A stretch of 64,000 nucleotides of DNA, taken from the NCBI GenBank assembly GCA_035559535.1, contig DATMBG010000051.1, positions 310,001 through 374,000 on the forward strand. Reading direction: 5' to 3'. This document shows, one piece after another, positions 25,544-34,849 of this stretch (position 1 is its first letter; every line of letters begins with the position of its first letter). The DNA comes from Candidatus Limnocylindrales bacterium (GTDB taxonomy: Bacteria; Moduliflexota; Moduliflexia; Moduliflexales; JAUQPW01). The notes beneath the pieces are model-generated. The model worked only from the letters and a program-made list of their open reading frames with translations, ran no database searches and was not told where the DNA came from. Position numbers and translations under genes: made by a program.

Positions 25544-25864
25544 CTATCGTATAACGGACTTGGGGGTTGCCTCAAGTCGGGTGATTTGTATTTTTGAACG
25601 GTCGAGCATCTCGTCGACCTGAGGTTTAATTTCGTTTTTCCAAAAATCACTCTCGTAGACTTCCTTGTACAATCGCTCCCGCTCCTCCTCACTCTCAAAT
25701 CGCCGTATCCAAACGTAGAGATCCTCTTCCTGCTGACCCACAAAACTACCCACAACTACCATCCCTTTCGAGATCTGAAAGGGTATTATCTTTTCTTCCA
25801 TTAGTTTCACCCATCTTTCCCGCTGTCCGGGTTTGATGCGATATTGCCGAAGTTCAAAAAACAT
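25544..25864 (-). CDS. NIPSNAP family protein
   Basis: A 106-residue NIPSNAP-domain protein with a dimeric ferredoxin-like fold: FFELRQYRIKPGQRERWVKLMEEK at the N-terminus and DLYVWIRRFESEEERERLYKEVYESDFWKN are typical. The molecular role of bacterial members is unknown, but they often stand beside catabolic oxidoreductases, as here with the nitroreductase. AAAGGAG precedes the ATG at 25864. Confidence 0.82.
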   Translation of the reverse strand: MFFELRQYRIKPGQRERWVKLMEEKIIPFQISKGMVVVGSFVGQQEEDLYVWIRRFESEEERERLYKEVYESDFWKNEIKPQVDEMLDRSKIQITRLEATPKSVIR

Positions 25865-26056
25865 AGTATTCTCCTTTCAAGTCCTATCAGAAAATATTGC
25901 TGTGCAACACGCATATCATACTCCTAATTGCCTAAAATAGCAATAAAGTGAATTGGAGAAATTCCATACAGAAGATACCCCTGAAACCTTTCAGACTCTT
26001 TGGACTGCCATGTAGAATGAGGATGAGAGGTTACTACCTTCGATCCTGCAAAATCT

Positions 26057-26968
26057 TTAACCACTCCATTTTTCTTTTAAAGCATTCAATTCCCATGATG
26101 CGGGTTTGAGGCAAATATGATCTGAGCTCGTTGCCATGATAGAGCAACCCTCACCCCGGTCTACCTCCACATGCGCCAGTCCTAAAGCATGAAATAGCTC
26201 ATGTTTTGCAATTCCTTTAACCAACAACCTCAAAGCATCCAAACGATTCTTGGGAAGCACCGGTTGAGTTCCTTCGTAAGCCTTCAACGCCCAGGTTCGC
26301 TTAACTAAGTTGGATACATCCTCTACCAGAGCATCCACCCCGGCATAACTTCCATCGTCGTAATCTTTACTGAGCGACCATACGCTCCCCTTTTGATCAT
26401 AAATAACTGTGGCACCTGCATACCGAGACATGACATAGGAAAGAAGGGTAAGATCCGCATTACGGTACTTCTTAATATAGTGAGATTCTCTAAAATACCC
26501 CAAAAAGATATCTGCTTGCTGAGTATCCCCAACCTCTATCAATCGGATAGGGACTTTTCCATCCTCAAACTCCCGGTTAATTTCTTCCAGGGTTTCGGTT
26601 AGAAACTGGTGACTGTCCACGATATACTTCTGGTCCAGGAAGTTGACCTCTTCTTTTCCCCCACCTATATAAACGGTGATGGTGGTAATTCCTTTCCACC
26701 GAGAAAGACGACCTAAAGGCATATCTGTAACATGAAGTTGAATATCTTCAAGGGTTGATAGTTGGGTTGAGGCTTTTCCAGGCTCAAACCGTTGGTTGAC
26801 CTCCTCTCCGGTTTTGGCTGAAAACCCAATGTCCTTTCCTCCTCTCAGGGAGATGGCAGGATTAGGAATATTTTTCCATTGAGAAAAGTTACCCCGGAGC
26901 AAATCAATCCCGTAAATGGGAGCAACAAACAGGATAAAGGTTAATAAAAATTTATACACATATTTCAT
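26057..26968 (-). CDS. Exported metzincin-like zinc protease
   Basis: A 303-residue protein with a signal peptide (1-20). The zinc motif HELFHALGLAH (256-266) is a full HExxHxxGxxH, and M278 in GCSIMATSS is a candidate Met-turn, placing it with matrixin-like M10 metzincins. The N-terminal half contains an imperfect internal duplication: about residues 25-76 and 86-153 share WK, GGGK/RGGK and E(V/I)NxxFExGK elements, so the strand region before the active site appears copied. A role in extracellular protein processing is inferred. It stands alone on the minus strand between a NIPSNAP gene and a repeat-rich spacer. Confidence 0.8.
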   Translation of the reverse strand: MKYVYKFLLTFILFVAPIYGIDLLRGNFSQWKNIPNPAISLRGGKDIGFSAKTGEEVNQRFEPGKASTQLSTLEDIQLHVTDMPLGRLSRWKGITTITVYIGGGKEEVNFLDQKYIVDSHQFLTETLEEINREFEDGKVPIRLIEVGDTQQADIFLGYFRESHYIKKYRNADLTLLSYVMSRYAGATVIYDQKGSVWSLSKDYDDGSYAGVDALVEDVSNLVKRTWALKAYEGTQPVLPKNRLDALRLLVKGIAKHELFHALGLAHVEVDRGEGCSIMATSSDHICLKPASWELNALKEKWSG

Positions 26969-27842
26969 AACCCTATTGGAGAGGATAAAGGACCACTATA
27001 AGCCTTTATTTCTAATATCCATTTACCGCGAAAGGGCTGCCGGAAGGTCGAATTGCCCTACAGGATTGTCTCTCCATAAGGCAACGGCATAGGGCTGTTC
27101 CTACCCGTCAGGCTACACTTTATACGGAAATGGTATAAAGCCTTGGCAATTCTTAAATTCCATCACTTCTTTAAGATACGCCAAAATCCTTTTCTAACCA
27201 GTATTATTTTATAAAGCTAATTCTGTATGGCTCTCCTACCCTCACCCCCGGCCCCTCTTCCCCTCCCCGTGGACGGGCAGGGAAGGGGTGGGGGTGAGGG
27301 GAGCCGGCAAATCTCCAGATCAACTCCCCAAGTACCTCCTCTCCCGAAGCTTTGGGAGAGGGGGTTAAGGACATAGGCGCCAGGATAAGAAGGTTAGCCC
27401 CGACGGGGCTACCTGGGGATAGCCCCTGGCGTGGGCCAGAGGAAACTAAACCCCAGCGGGACGACCTGTTTAACGGGATACGGCTAGGGAGTTTGAAAAA
27501 ATTCTGAATTATTGAGTCCCCCGACCTGCGGCGGGGACTACCCACGGTTCGTCCCTGACAGGGCTTCTTATCCTTATCCTGGAACCTATAAAGAAGAGGG
27601 AGTGAGGGGAAGGAGAATTGAAGAGGTTAGCCCCCTCCCTTCCCTTTCTCCTATTAACTCGGCAAGGATAAAGGCGGCGTAGAGTAGATCTCGCCATGAA
27701 ATCGCCGGTAGAGGAATGCTCCGGCCTGGGTCGATGATAGCCCAGAGTTTATAAGCTGTTACCCTGTCCAGCTCTGGATGGGAGAGCTGGCATTCCTGCA
27801 TGGGAGGGTCAATGCCTGTAGGATAAAATCTTTAATGTCGGG
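26969..27842. repeat. Repeat-filled spacer with MITE-like copy
   Basis: This 874-nt gap has no confident gene; a 71-codon minus-strand reading frame (27586-27801) has some protein-like character but no ribosome site. 27202-27370 repeats the element at 61213-61480: the left end (27202-27225) matches, the block at 27262-27277 is identical, and ATCTCCAG...TACC (27311-27336) matches at 22 of 26 positions. A second inverted repeat, AGGATAAGAAG (27382-27392) with CTTCTTATCCT (27564-27574), encloses further hairpins. Confidence 0.6.
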
Positions 27843-28472
27843 TTAACGGATTTTTCCACTGACCATGAGCTTTCCATCGTAGATCTCTACTTTTTCTACG
27901 ATTTGCCGGGCCGGAATACGAAGATAAACCCAATCCTCTTTAGCTCGACCCGATACCCTGCTGAAAAGCCAGGTAGAAAAGGGAACGGGGAGGTTCATGA
28001 TTCTTAAGTCGTTGAGTTTAATCCCAATTCCTTCTTCCTGCACTGCCAGAGTCCAGTCCGAAAAGCCCGGATATTGAAGAATTTTAACCCCAAAGGCATG
28101 AAGGGTATTGAAGGAATCCACGGTAATATTTCCATCGGCTAATCGAGAAGATGCCTCCCTTTGCCAGATTAAAGAGCCATTTAGAAAAACCTTCTGCCGG
28201 GATAACAGGCGATTTAGATTTTCCTCTGTAAGGCTGAAACTCACGTTTTTGTACCTGTCCCCTTGAGAATCTCCCCCTTCGATCTCCTCTTTAGCAGGGG
28301 AGTTGTCGGATTTAACCATCGAAGGGAGAGAAAGGGCTGCGGCACCTCGAAAGTGCCTGACTGTTTTGGTTAAGGCAGATTTTAAGCTATTCACCTCCTC
28401 GATGGCCGCCACGGTAAAAAGGGTCAATAAAATAATAACCAGGATGAAAAGTGTCGTAATAAGCCGATTCAT
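27843..28472 (-). CDS. Membrane-anchored protein of unknown function
   Basis: A 209-residue protein with one N-terminal membrane helix (about 5-24) and an extracytoplasmic domain. SLTEENLNRLLSRQKVFLNG and the alternating strands WTLAVQEEGIGIKLNDLRIMNLPVPF recall the lipid-binding beta-sheet proteins of the LmeA/DUF2993 and DUF2140 type, but the match is loose. EKVEIYDGKLMVSGKIR ends the protein, a typical closing strand for such domains. It lies 99 nt downstream of guaA on the same strand. Function unknown. Confidence 0.6.
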   Translation of the reverse strand: MNRLITTLFILVIILLTLFTVAAIEEVNSLKSALTKTVRHFRGAAALSLPSMVKSDNSPAKEEIEGGDSQGDRYKNVSFSLTEENLNRLLSRQKVFLNGSLIWQREASSRLADGNITVDSFNTLHAFGVKILQYPGFSDWTLAVQEEGIGIKLNDLRIMNLPVPFSTWLFSRVSGRAKEDWVYLRIPARQIVEKVEIYDGKLMVSGKIR

Positions 28473-28571
28473 CTGTGTAGTTTATGGATTTGATCCGGGA
28501 GAAGTAAAGGTCGCCGGAGATTATTTTGGGTAAATCTCCGACTAACCCCCTGATGACGCCCAGCTCTCACC

Positions 28572-30125
28572 CTATTCCCATTCGATGGTACTGGGGGGTT
28601 TTGAGCTAATATCATAGACGACCCGATTAATTCCCCGGACTTCATTGATAATACGGTTAGAAATTTTTCCCAGAAGCTCATAAGGGAGTGGAACCCAGTC
28701 GGCGGTCATTCCATCCAGGCTATAAACGGCTCGGATGGCCAGTACATACTCATAAGTCCGGCTATCTCCCATGACTCCCACCGATTTAATCGGTAATAAG
28801 ACCGCAAAGGATTGCCAGATCTGTTTGTAGAGTCCGGCTTTTTGGATCTCATGAACCACGATTTCATCGGCTGATCGGACCAGATCTAATCGTTCTGGAG
28901 TAACTTCTCCCAAAACACGAATGGCCAGTCCAGGACCCGGAAAGGGCTGTCGCCAGACAATTTCTTCCGGTAGGCCTAATTTTTCTCCAACCATCCGGAC
29001 CTCATCTTTAAAAAGCTCCCGGAGAGGTTCTATCAATTCAAAATTCATCTGGGCAGGAAGCCCCCCCACGTTATGGTGGGATTTGATAGTTGCTGAAGGT
29101 CCTTTAATAGAGACACTTTCAATCACGTCGGGATAAAGGGTTCCCTGGACCAAAAATCGAATTCCTCCCATCTTTCCGGCCTCTTCTTCAAAGATTCGAA
29201 TAAATTCCTCTCCGATGATCTTCCGCTTTTGCTCCGGCTCTATGATGCCTTTTAACTTCGCTAAGAATCGATCCGAGGCATCGATGTAACGCAGGTTCAT
29301 GTTAAAACCTTTTTCAAAGGTATTTAAAACCTTTTCTACCTCACCTTTACGGAGCAACCCGTTGTTCACAAAAATACAGGTCAACTGATCTCCTACGGCT
29401 TTATGGGTTAAAACTGCTGCTACCGAGGAATCTACCCCTCCACTCAAAGCGCACAGGACTTTCTGGGATCCGACCTGTGCTTTTATCTTTTCTAGAGTCT
29501 GTTGGATAAAGGAACTCATGGTCCAACCGGGCGTACAATGACAGATTTCAAAGAGGAAATTTTTAAGCATCTGGCGACCCTGAACGGTATGAACGACTTC
29601 TGGATGGAATTGAACTCCAAAGATAGGCCGGGTTCGATGTTTGATGGCTGCATAGGGAGCGTTGTCGGTATGGGCTATGGAGATAAAATCCTCTGGAAGC
29701 CTGACAATTTGATCCCCATGGCTCATCCATACCGTCGTGGATGGAGCCTGGATGCCCTGAAAAAATTCCTCGGAGCTATCAAAAAATAACTCCGCTTTTC
29801 CGTACTCCCGTTTTGTAGCCCGAACCACTTCTCCCTGTAATAGATGGGCGATCAGTTGCATGCCATAACAAACTCCCAGAATCGGGACGTTAAGCGAAAA
29901 AAGGGCCTTATCACACAGAGGGGCATCCGGTTCATAGACGCTGGCCGGGCCTCCTGACAGGATAATTCCTCTATATTCTCTAAGCCGTTGGGCCGGGACA
30001 TTAAATGGAAGAATTTCGCAATAGACCTGACTTTCCCGAACCCGCCGGGCAATGAGCTGGCTGTATTGGGAACCAAAATCTAAGATCGCAATCTTATCCT
30101 GCTGAATATCCACGTTTCGCATCAT
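28572..30125 (-). CDS. guaA: GMP synthase (glutamine-hydrolysing)
   Basis: A 517-residue two-domain GMP synthase converting XMP to GMP. Residues 1-200 are the class I glutamine amidotransferase with nucleophile cysteine in [10 protein letters not shown] and the His/Glu in [12 protein letters not shown]. Residues 215-390 form the ATP pyrophosphatase with P-loop [10 protein letters not shown], and the dimerisation domain ends [18 protein letters not shown], the universal GuaA ending. The reading frame overlaps the end of the J-domain gene by 32 nt; the listed start is the first ATG, with a GTG four codons in as an alternative. No guaB is in view. Confidence 0.97.
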   Translation of the reverse strand: MMRNVDIQQDKIAILDFGSQYSQLIARRVRESQVYCEILPFNVPAQRLREYRGIILSGGPASVYEPDAPLCDKALFSLNVPILGVCYGMQLIAHLLQGEVVRATKREYGKAELFFDSSEEFFQGIQAPSTTVWMSHGDQIVRLPEDFISIAHTDNAPYAAIKHRTRPIFGVQFHPEVVHTVQGRQMLKNFLFEICHCTPGWTMSSFIQQTLEKIKAQVGSQKVLCALSGGVDSSVAAVLTHKAVGDQLTCIFVNNGLLRKGEVEKVLNTFEKGFNMNLRYIDASDRFLAKLKGIIEPEQKRKIIGEEFIRIFEEEAGKMGGIRFLVQGTLYPDVIESVSIKGPSATIKSHHNVGGLPAQMNFELIEPLRELFKDEVRMVGEKLGLPEEIVWRQPFPGPGLAIRVLGEVTPERLDLVRSADEIVVHEIQKAGLYKQIWQSFAVLLPIKSVGVMGDSRTYEYVLAIRAVYSLDGMTADWVPLPYELLGKISNRIINEVRGINRVVYDISSKPPSTIEWE

Positions 30126-30522
30126 ATTCCCTTCGTTTCTTAGGATCCCGTAGGTAGGAATAGGCCTCGTTGATCTGCTTCATTTTAGCTTCTGCCCAGG
30201 CCCTTTGATGGGGTGGTTGCTTATCAGGATGATACTTGGCGGCCAGAGCTTTATAGGCTTTTTCGATAACCTCCGGACTCGCTTTGTAGTGAACTTCTAA
30301 TATTTCATAATAATCCGGTAAAGAGGAACCTGTTGGGGCCTGTGCCTGTTGCCGTCTCTTCTGCTTTTGCTGCTGATCCTGCCCGGTTTGTTTGGTTTCA
30401 TTTTCGTTGAGGAGATCCTCCCAATCTGGATCTATATCCCATCCTGTCCTCCAAACTTTATCAATCCAATGGTTCAGATTGGATTTTAAAAGTGTCGATA
30501 TACGCCGTGTTAAGTAGCCCAT
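30094..30522 (-). CDS. J-domain (DnaJ-like) protein
   Basis: A 142-residue cytosolic protein whose C-terminal 70 residues are a J-domain ([21 protein letters not shown] ... KYHPDKQ ... [20 protein letters not shown]), including the HPD motif needed to stimulate DnaK ATPase. The N-terminal half is charged and glutamine-rich ([18 protein letters not shown]) and not recognised. It has no Gly/Phe or zinc region, so it is a class III J-protein rather than DnaJ itself. It overlaps guaA by 32 nt, which suggests coupling. Weak promoter candidate at 30582-30612. Confidence 0.85.
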   Translation of the reverse strand: MGYLTRRISTLLKSNLNHWIDKVWRTGWDIDPDWEDLLNENETKQTGQDQQQKQKRRQQAQAPTGSSLPDYYEILEVHYKASPEVIEKAYKALAAKYHPDKQPPHQRAWAEAKMKQINEAYSYLRDPKKRREYDAKRGYSAG

Positions 30523-30581
30523 GGTTATTTAGATCTTTCTTTATCGAAGAAATAGGGAATACAACCCTTCAGGAATTAAAT

Positions 30582-30612
30582 AGAATATCGAAACTGTAAA
30601 GGCATTTGTCAA
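30582..30612 (-). promoter_or_regulatory. Weak promoter candidate before the J-domain gene
   Basis: Minus strand TTGACA (30612-30607), 19-nt spacer (longer than ideal), TATTCT (30587-30582), 60 nt from the J-domain start. Confidence 0.3.
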
Positions 30613-30657
30613 GGGTAGAAAGTAAGGTAAGATATCCCTCTGGGCATGGATCTCTGA

Positions 30658-31329
30658 TCAACCAATGGTAGAGAGACTATAAAGGGTATCCCAGTACATC
30701 AGCTCATAATTCTGCAGGAGCCGGGCCGCACGGCGAATCAAGCGAACCTCTACGCCTCGAGATAAACCTGCTTCAACGACCGCAAGTGCCTTGGCTTCAA
30801 AATCTTCGGGAGGTGTGCTAAAAATGGAAAAAAAGACCAGATCCATACCCGTTAACCGATACTTCTCCTGTAACGCTTTTTCCATTCGGGCACAGTTATC
30901 CCCCCAGGCTGTAAAGTTGACCAGATAAGCGGCGGCTACTTCTGCATCAGACGCATATAAGGCCATCCAGGCCATGTAAGCAGTGTAAGCATAAGCACCG
31001 GCTTTGGGTTCGTAGTCGGACAGCTCTTCGGGAGTCATCTGTAAGGCATGGGCCAACAGGGATACGGCCTCAAGGGCTGCCTTTTCCCCCTGCAGAACCA
31101 TCCAGAAGAAATCTCGACTGGGCGAGAGCCCGTATCGAGAGAGAAGTAAGGCGACACTGCAAAGGTCACTTCGGATAATGTGGCTCTGCTCACCCACAAA
31201 GAGTTTAAGTTTATCTTTTTTAATCTGTCCGTTTTCAAGAGCCTTAAGATAAGGATGCTGACAGATTTTATTCTCAACCTCCTGAAGCTCCCGTTTAACT
31301 TCGTCGATAACCTGACGGGCATTGGGCAT
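30658..31329 (-). CDS. TenA/PqqC-like haem-oxygenase-fold protein
   Basis: A 223-residue all-helical protein. HPYLKALENGQIKKDKLKLFVGEQSHIIRSDLCSVAL is read here as the start of the TenA/THI-4/PqqC fold, with later helices carrying AAAYLVNFTAWGDNCARM and LSRGVEVRLIRRAARLLQNYELMYWDTLY. Members include thiaminase II, PqqC and non-haem iron oxidases such as UndA; the key residues of each subgroup are not clearly present, so the reaction is unknown. A PqqC role would fit the PQQ enzyme at 52.7 kb but the sequence is not a good PqqC match by eye. GAGGAGG precedes the ATG. Confidence 0.6.
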   Translation of the reverse strand: MPNARQVIDEVKRELQEVENKICQHPYLKALENGQIKKDKLKLFVGEQSHIIRSDLCSVALLLSRYGLSPSRDFFWMVLQGEKAALEAVSLLAHALQMTPEELSDYEPKAGAYAYTAYMAWMALYASDAEVAAAYLVNFTAWGDNCARMEKALQEKYRLTGMDLVFFSIFSTPPEDFEAKALAVVEAGLSRGVEVRLIRRAARLLQNYELMYWDTLYSLSTIG

Positions 31330-31373
31330 AGTTTTATAACCTCCTCTTATTTGATAATTGGGGATATGCTGAA

Positions 31374-31402
31374 AACCTATCGAAAATAGAGAAGTCTGTC
31401 AA
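31374..31402 (-). promoter_or_regulatory. Promoter candidate for the TenA-like gene
   Basis: Minus strand TTGACA (31402-31397), 17-nt spacer, TAGGTT (31379-31374); 45 nt from the start codon. Perfect -35, weak -10. Confidence 0.45.
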
Positions 31403-31533
31403 TAAAAAAGTCTATTTTGGAGGAATATTTTCACCAGGGGTGGTTCTATTTAAGAATATCTGCCGGGGTTTGTGCTTACAAAGGGGCGGTAATACCCACT
31501 CTGTTGGGAAATCGGCCGTAAACCTCCGACCTT

Positions 31534-31570
31534 CCCCGTTCGCCCTGGGCCTATAGAAGGGCGAACGGGG
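31534..31570. terminator. Perfect 13-bp stem-loop below the small exported gene
   Basis: CCCCGTTCGCCCT (31534-31546) pairs exactly with AGGGCGAACGGGG (31558-31570) around an 11-nt loop. It lies 64 nt beyond the stop of the minus-strand gene at 31634. No T-tract, so an intrinsic terminator is not certain; it is the main structure in the 304-nt gap 31330-31633. Confidence 0.45.
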
Positions 31571-31633
31571 TGAAACAGATTAGGGTAAATTTCGAAAAGG
31601 AGCGGATATCAGCCCAAACTCTGTCTGTCGGAT

Positions 31634-31990
31634 CTATCTGAGCCATGGCCACTTAACGGATTCCGGACCGAAGGTTGTCTTTCCAACAAATTTGCCTTCT
31701 ATTTCCACATTTTTCTTTTGTTCTGCCGTTAATTTGGGAATATCTTTGAGGAGAGGGGACTCCTGAAGAAGAACCAACTGTCCATCTTGGGTTTTGACGA
31801 TATGGGGGTGATCCCCTCCGGGACAAACCCCGGGTTCTAACCGAATCCCCTCTGCGGTGGGTACTACACAGTAAATGTGGCCGGTAATGGTTTGTTTTTC
31901 CTCTGAAGCCGAAAGAACCTTTAGATTAACTGCCAGTAAAGTTATCACCATTAAAATGGAGATCAGTAATTTTAAGTTTGAAGAATTCAT
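31634..31990 (-). CDS. Small exported protein of unknown function
   Basis: A 118-residue protein with signal peptide (1-28, ending VLSASEE). The mature part (about 90 residues) contains TITGHIYCVVPTAEGIRLEPGVCPGGDHPHIVKTQDGQLVLLQES, split by two cysteines that could form a disulfide, and then LTAEQKKNVEIEGKFVGKTTFGP, a pattern of short strands that resembles small OB-like periplasmic proteins. The GVCPGGDHPH segment, with Cys and His close together, could bind metal or haem, though this is inference. It is divergent from the TPR gene across a 364-nt region with operator-like palindromes. Confidence 0.6.
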   Translation of the reverse strand: MNSSNLKLLISILMVITLLAVNLKVLSASEEKQTITGHIYCVVPTAEGIRLEPGVCPGGDHPHIVKTQDGQLVLLQESPLLKDIPKLTAEQKKNVEIEGKFVGKTTFGPESVKWPWLR

Positions 31991-32141
31991 CTTAAACCTC
32001 CGTGAAATTAAAGGGTTATGGGTATAGGCTAACCGCTATTCTCTTTTAGGAGCAAGTCTAATGCCAGAATACTTAAATTCGTCCTAAGTTGGTTATTTAA
32101 GGCCAGATTAGCGATTTTTGCTTCTTTCGGATAGACCTGTT

Positions 32142-32271
32142 TGTCTTTTAAAAAGAGACAAAAAGAATGATTTATAAAGATAGATCAGGCCTCAATTACT
32201 GGAAAAGTCTGGGAGATTAGAAAAAAACTTTTTGTCTCTATAAAGAGACACTTATGTCTAACCTAGAGACA
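32142..32271. promoter_or_regulatory. Three TGTCT/AGACA operator-like palindromes
   Basis: Sites: TGTCTTTTAAAAAGAGACA (32142-32160), TGTCTC-TATAAA-GAGACA (32233-32250, perfect 6-bp arms) and TGTCT-N7-AGACA (32255-32271). They stand between the divergent small exported gene and the TPR gene; the second and third are centred about 21-22 bp apart, two helical turns. They look like binding sites of a dimeric regulator not encoded next to them. No good -35/-10 pair was found nearby. Confidence 0.5.
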
Positions 32272-32354
32272 GGGGGTTGGAAAAAATATAAATTTTTCGG
32301 TAAGGGTAGATTTACAAATAAAACTAAATTTTACAGGATAAAAAGGAGATAATC

Positions 32355-33407
32355 ATGAAAAAACGACTCATACTTTTATTGACTTTCTTTTTTCTGGTTC
32401 CTTTACAACCCGGCTACGCCGAACAGCCTACCACGGCAGAGGAACATTTTAAAGCGGGGCTGGCCTTTACTCAAACCGGTAAGTACGTGGAAGCCGTCAA
32501 AGCTTTCGTCGAAGCTATCAAGTTAAAGCCGGATTATGTGGAGGCCTATAACAGTTTAGCCTCCCTTTACCTTATCTTAGGAGACCCCCATCAAGCCCTT
32601 CAACTGGCCCAAGAGGCTATCAAGATAAAGCCGGATTATGCGGCGGCTTACTATACCCTGGGATCTATCTATAACGTCCAGAAGCAGCCAGCCGAAGCTA
32701 TTAAAGCTTTGGCGGAAGCCATTAAACTGAAACCGGACTATGTAGATGCCTATGTAAATCTGGGCTGGGTTGTTTATCTTCAGGGAAACCCGGATGAAGC
32801 TCTTAAACATTTCAAAAAGGCGGTTCAACTGAACCCAAAAGATCCAGGTGCCCATATTGGGCTGGGAGAAATTTATAGTCAGAAAGGACAATATGATCAG
32901 GCAATTGCTGAGCTTAAAGAGGCTATCCAGGCCAATCCGAATCATATGGGAGCCCATCACCGATTAGGGCATGCGTATCTTTTGCAGAAAAAAACAGACG
33001 AAGCTATCCAGGAATTCCAGACGATTACCAAAATTCAACCCGATGATCCAGAAGCTTATAATGAATTAGGTCTTATCTATGCAGAACAAGGCAAGTACCC
33101 GGAAGCCATTAAACAATTTAATACGGTAATTCGACTTGCCCCGAAAGATCCTGGAGTCCGCCAACGACTGGCTCAAATCTTAATCGATAAGGATCTTAAT
33201 CTTGATGAGGGGATCCAACAGGCTCAGAAAGCCCTGGAGCTTAAACCGGAATTTCCTGAAGTGATGGGAACCCTGGGTTGGGGGTATTACAAAAAAGGGA
33301 TGTATCCAGAAGCGGTAGAATGGTTGAAGAAAGCTGCCGTGAAATCCAAGGATAACAAAACCATTCAATCCCGCCTGGAGCAGGCCCAGCAGAAACTTAA
33401 GAAGTGA
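32355..33407 (+). CDS. Exported TPR protein
   Basis: A 350-residue periplasmic protein: signal peptide (1-22, PLQPGYAE) followed by nine consecutive tetratricopeptide repeats of 34-35 residues (for example EAYNSLASLYLILGDPHQAL). The repeats fill the whole protein, so it is a pure scaffold for protein-protein contact. Such proteins commonly support envelope assembly, secretion or polysaccharide export; the partner is unknown. AAAAGGAGAT precedes the ATG at good spacing. An imperfect hairpin overlaps and follows its stop (33404-33440). The upstream palindromes at 32142-32271 suggest specific regulation. Confidence 0.85.
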   Translation: MKKRLILLLTFFFLVPLQPGYAEQPTTAEEHFKAGLAFTQTGKYVEAVKAFVEAIKLKPDYVEAYNSLASLYLILGDPHQALQLAQEAIKIKPDYAAAYYTLGSIYNVQKQPAEAIKALAEAIKLKPDYVDAYVNLGWVVYLQGNPDEALKHFKKAVQLNPKDPGAHIGLGEIYSQKGQYDQAIAELKEAIQANPNHMGAHHRLGHAYLLQKKTDEAIQEFQTITKIQPDDPEAYNELGLIYAEQGKYPEAIKQFNTVIRLAPKDPGVRQRLAQILIDKDLNLDEGIQQAQKALELKPEFPEVMGTLGWGYYKKGMYPEAVEWLKKAAVKSKDNKTIQSRLEQAQQKLKK

Positions 33408-33499
33408 GGACTTAGAGAATCTCCTTCTCAGGTCTTTCACTATTCAAGAACTTAAGCAACAGTCAGGTTTTAACCGAAGATTTTCTTAATTTCTTTGTT

Positions 33500-34849
33500 A
33501 TGGATGACTTATTGGCTGCACGCTTACAAATGGCCATTTCATTGGCCTTTCATATCATTTTTGCCGTTATCGGGATTGCCATGCCGTTAATGATGGTCAT
33601 AGCCGAATGGTTTTGGTTGCGGACGGGTGAAGAGGTTTATCTGATGCTTACCAAACGATGGGCAAAGGGCACGGCCATCTTATTTGCCGTTGGGGCGGTT
33701 TCTGGTACCGTCCTCTCGTTTGAGTTAGGTCTATTATGGCCTAACTTCATGGGTTGGGCCGGTTCTATCATCGGGATGCCCTTTTCACTGGAAGGGTTTG
33801 CATTTTTCACCGAGGCCATTTTCCTGGGAATTTACCTCTACGGCTGGCAACGGGTATCATCCCACATGCATATTTTATCCGGTCTTTTAGTTGCCTTGAG
33901 TGGGGCCGCCTCCGGTATTTTTGTCGTCATAGCTAACGCCTGGATGAATACTCCGACGGGATTTCGTCTTGTGGAAGGTCGACCGGTGGATATCGACCCT
34001 ATAGCCGCCCTGCTTAATCCGGCTGCTTTTTCACAAACACTTCATATGATCCTTGCAGCCTACGCAGCCACAGGATTTGCAGTGGCCGGTATTCACGCTT
34101 TTCTTTTATTACGGGATCATCAGAACCTGTTTCACCGACGAGCCTTTTCCATTGCCCTGGTTATCGGCGGAATTACGGCCATTCTTCAGCCTCTGAGTGG
34201 AGATATCCTCGCCCGAACCGTTGCCCGAAATCAACCTGTAAAGCTGGCTGCCTTTGAAGGACAATTCCAAACAGAATCCGGAGCCCCCTTACGAATCGGA
34301 GGGATCCCGGACGTAGAAGCGGGTATAACCCGCTATGCCCTGGAGATCCCCTATGGTCTGAGCCTGCTTGCCTTCCATGATCCCCAAGCAACGGTAAAGG
34401 GACTCGATGCAGTCCCTCGGGATCAGTGGCCTCCGGTAAAGATCGTTCATATTGCTTTCCAGGTCATGGTAGCCGCGGGATTTGCCATGATGGGAATTGC
34501 CCTTTGGGGCCTGTGGCTCCTTTGGCGACACAGAACTTTCTTCGATTCACGAGGGTTCCTACGTGCCGTAGCGGCAGCTACGCCCCTGGGGTTCCTGGCC
34601 ATAGAAGCCGGCTGGATAGTCACAGAAGTCGGACGACAACCCTGGATTATCTACGGGATCATGCGGACGACAGAAGCTTTAACCCCGATGCCAGGACTTA
34701 AGATCCCTTTTATTATGTTTACGCTACTCTACCTCTTCCTGGCTATGGTTGTAATCTGGCTACTGCTCCACCAGGTCAGGGAGAGTCCCCGGGTAGTGAA
34801 GTCTGATCTTCCAGAACAGCCTAAAGACAATGAGTATATTACCCCTTGA
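33500..34849 (+). CDS. cydA: Cytochrome bd ubiquinol oxidase subunit I
   Basis: A 449-residue polytopic quinol oxidase subunit. RLQMAISLAFHIIFAVIGIAMPLMM gives the haem-ligand region with H18, GWAGSIIGMPFSLEGFAFFTEAIFLGIYLYGW carries the conserved glutamates of the oxygen-reducing site, and EVGRQPWIIYGIMRT is the CydA signature. The Q-loop is short and the total length is below classical E. coli CydA (522), as in cyanide-insensitive (CioA-type) oxidases. It reduces oxygen with quinol electrons, with high oxygen affinity. It overlaps cydB by 20 nt. UbiE at 21.4 kb may make its quinol. Confidence 0.93.
   Translation: MDDLLAARLQMAISLAFHIIFAVIGIAMPLMMVIAEWFWLRTGEEVYLMLTKRWAKGTAILFAVGAVSGTVLSFELGLLWPNFMGWAGSIIGMPFSLEGFAFFTEAIFLGIYLYGWQRVSSHMHILSGLLVALSGAASGIFVVIANAWMNTPTGFRLVEGRPVDIDPIAALLNPAAFSQTLHMILAAYAATGFAVAGIHAFLLLRDHQNLFHRRAFSIALVIGGITAILQPLSGDILARTVARNQPVKLAAFEGQFQTESGAPLRIGGIPDVEAGITRYALEIPYGLSLLAFHDPQATVKGLDAVPRDQWPPVKIVHIAFQVMVAAGFAMMGIALWGLWLLWRHRTFFDSRGFLRAVAAATPLGFLAIEAGWIVTEVGRQPWIIYGIMRTTEALTPMPGLKIPFIMFTLLYLFLAMVVIWLLLHQVRESPRVVKSDLPEQPKDNEYITP

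Noticed and set aside
27586-27801. 71-codon minus-strand frame in the repeat-rich spacer
   Set aside because: The middle looks somewhat protein-like, but there is no ribosome site and its 3' part lies in repeat DNA.
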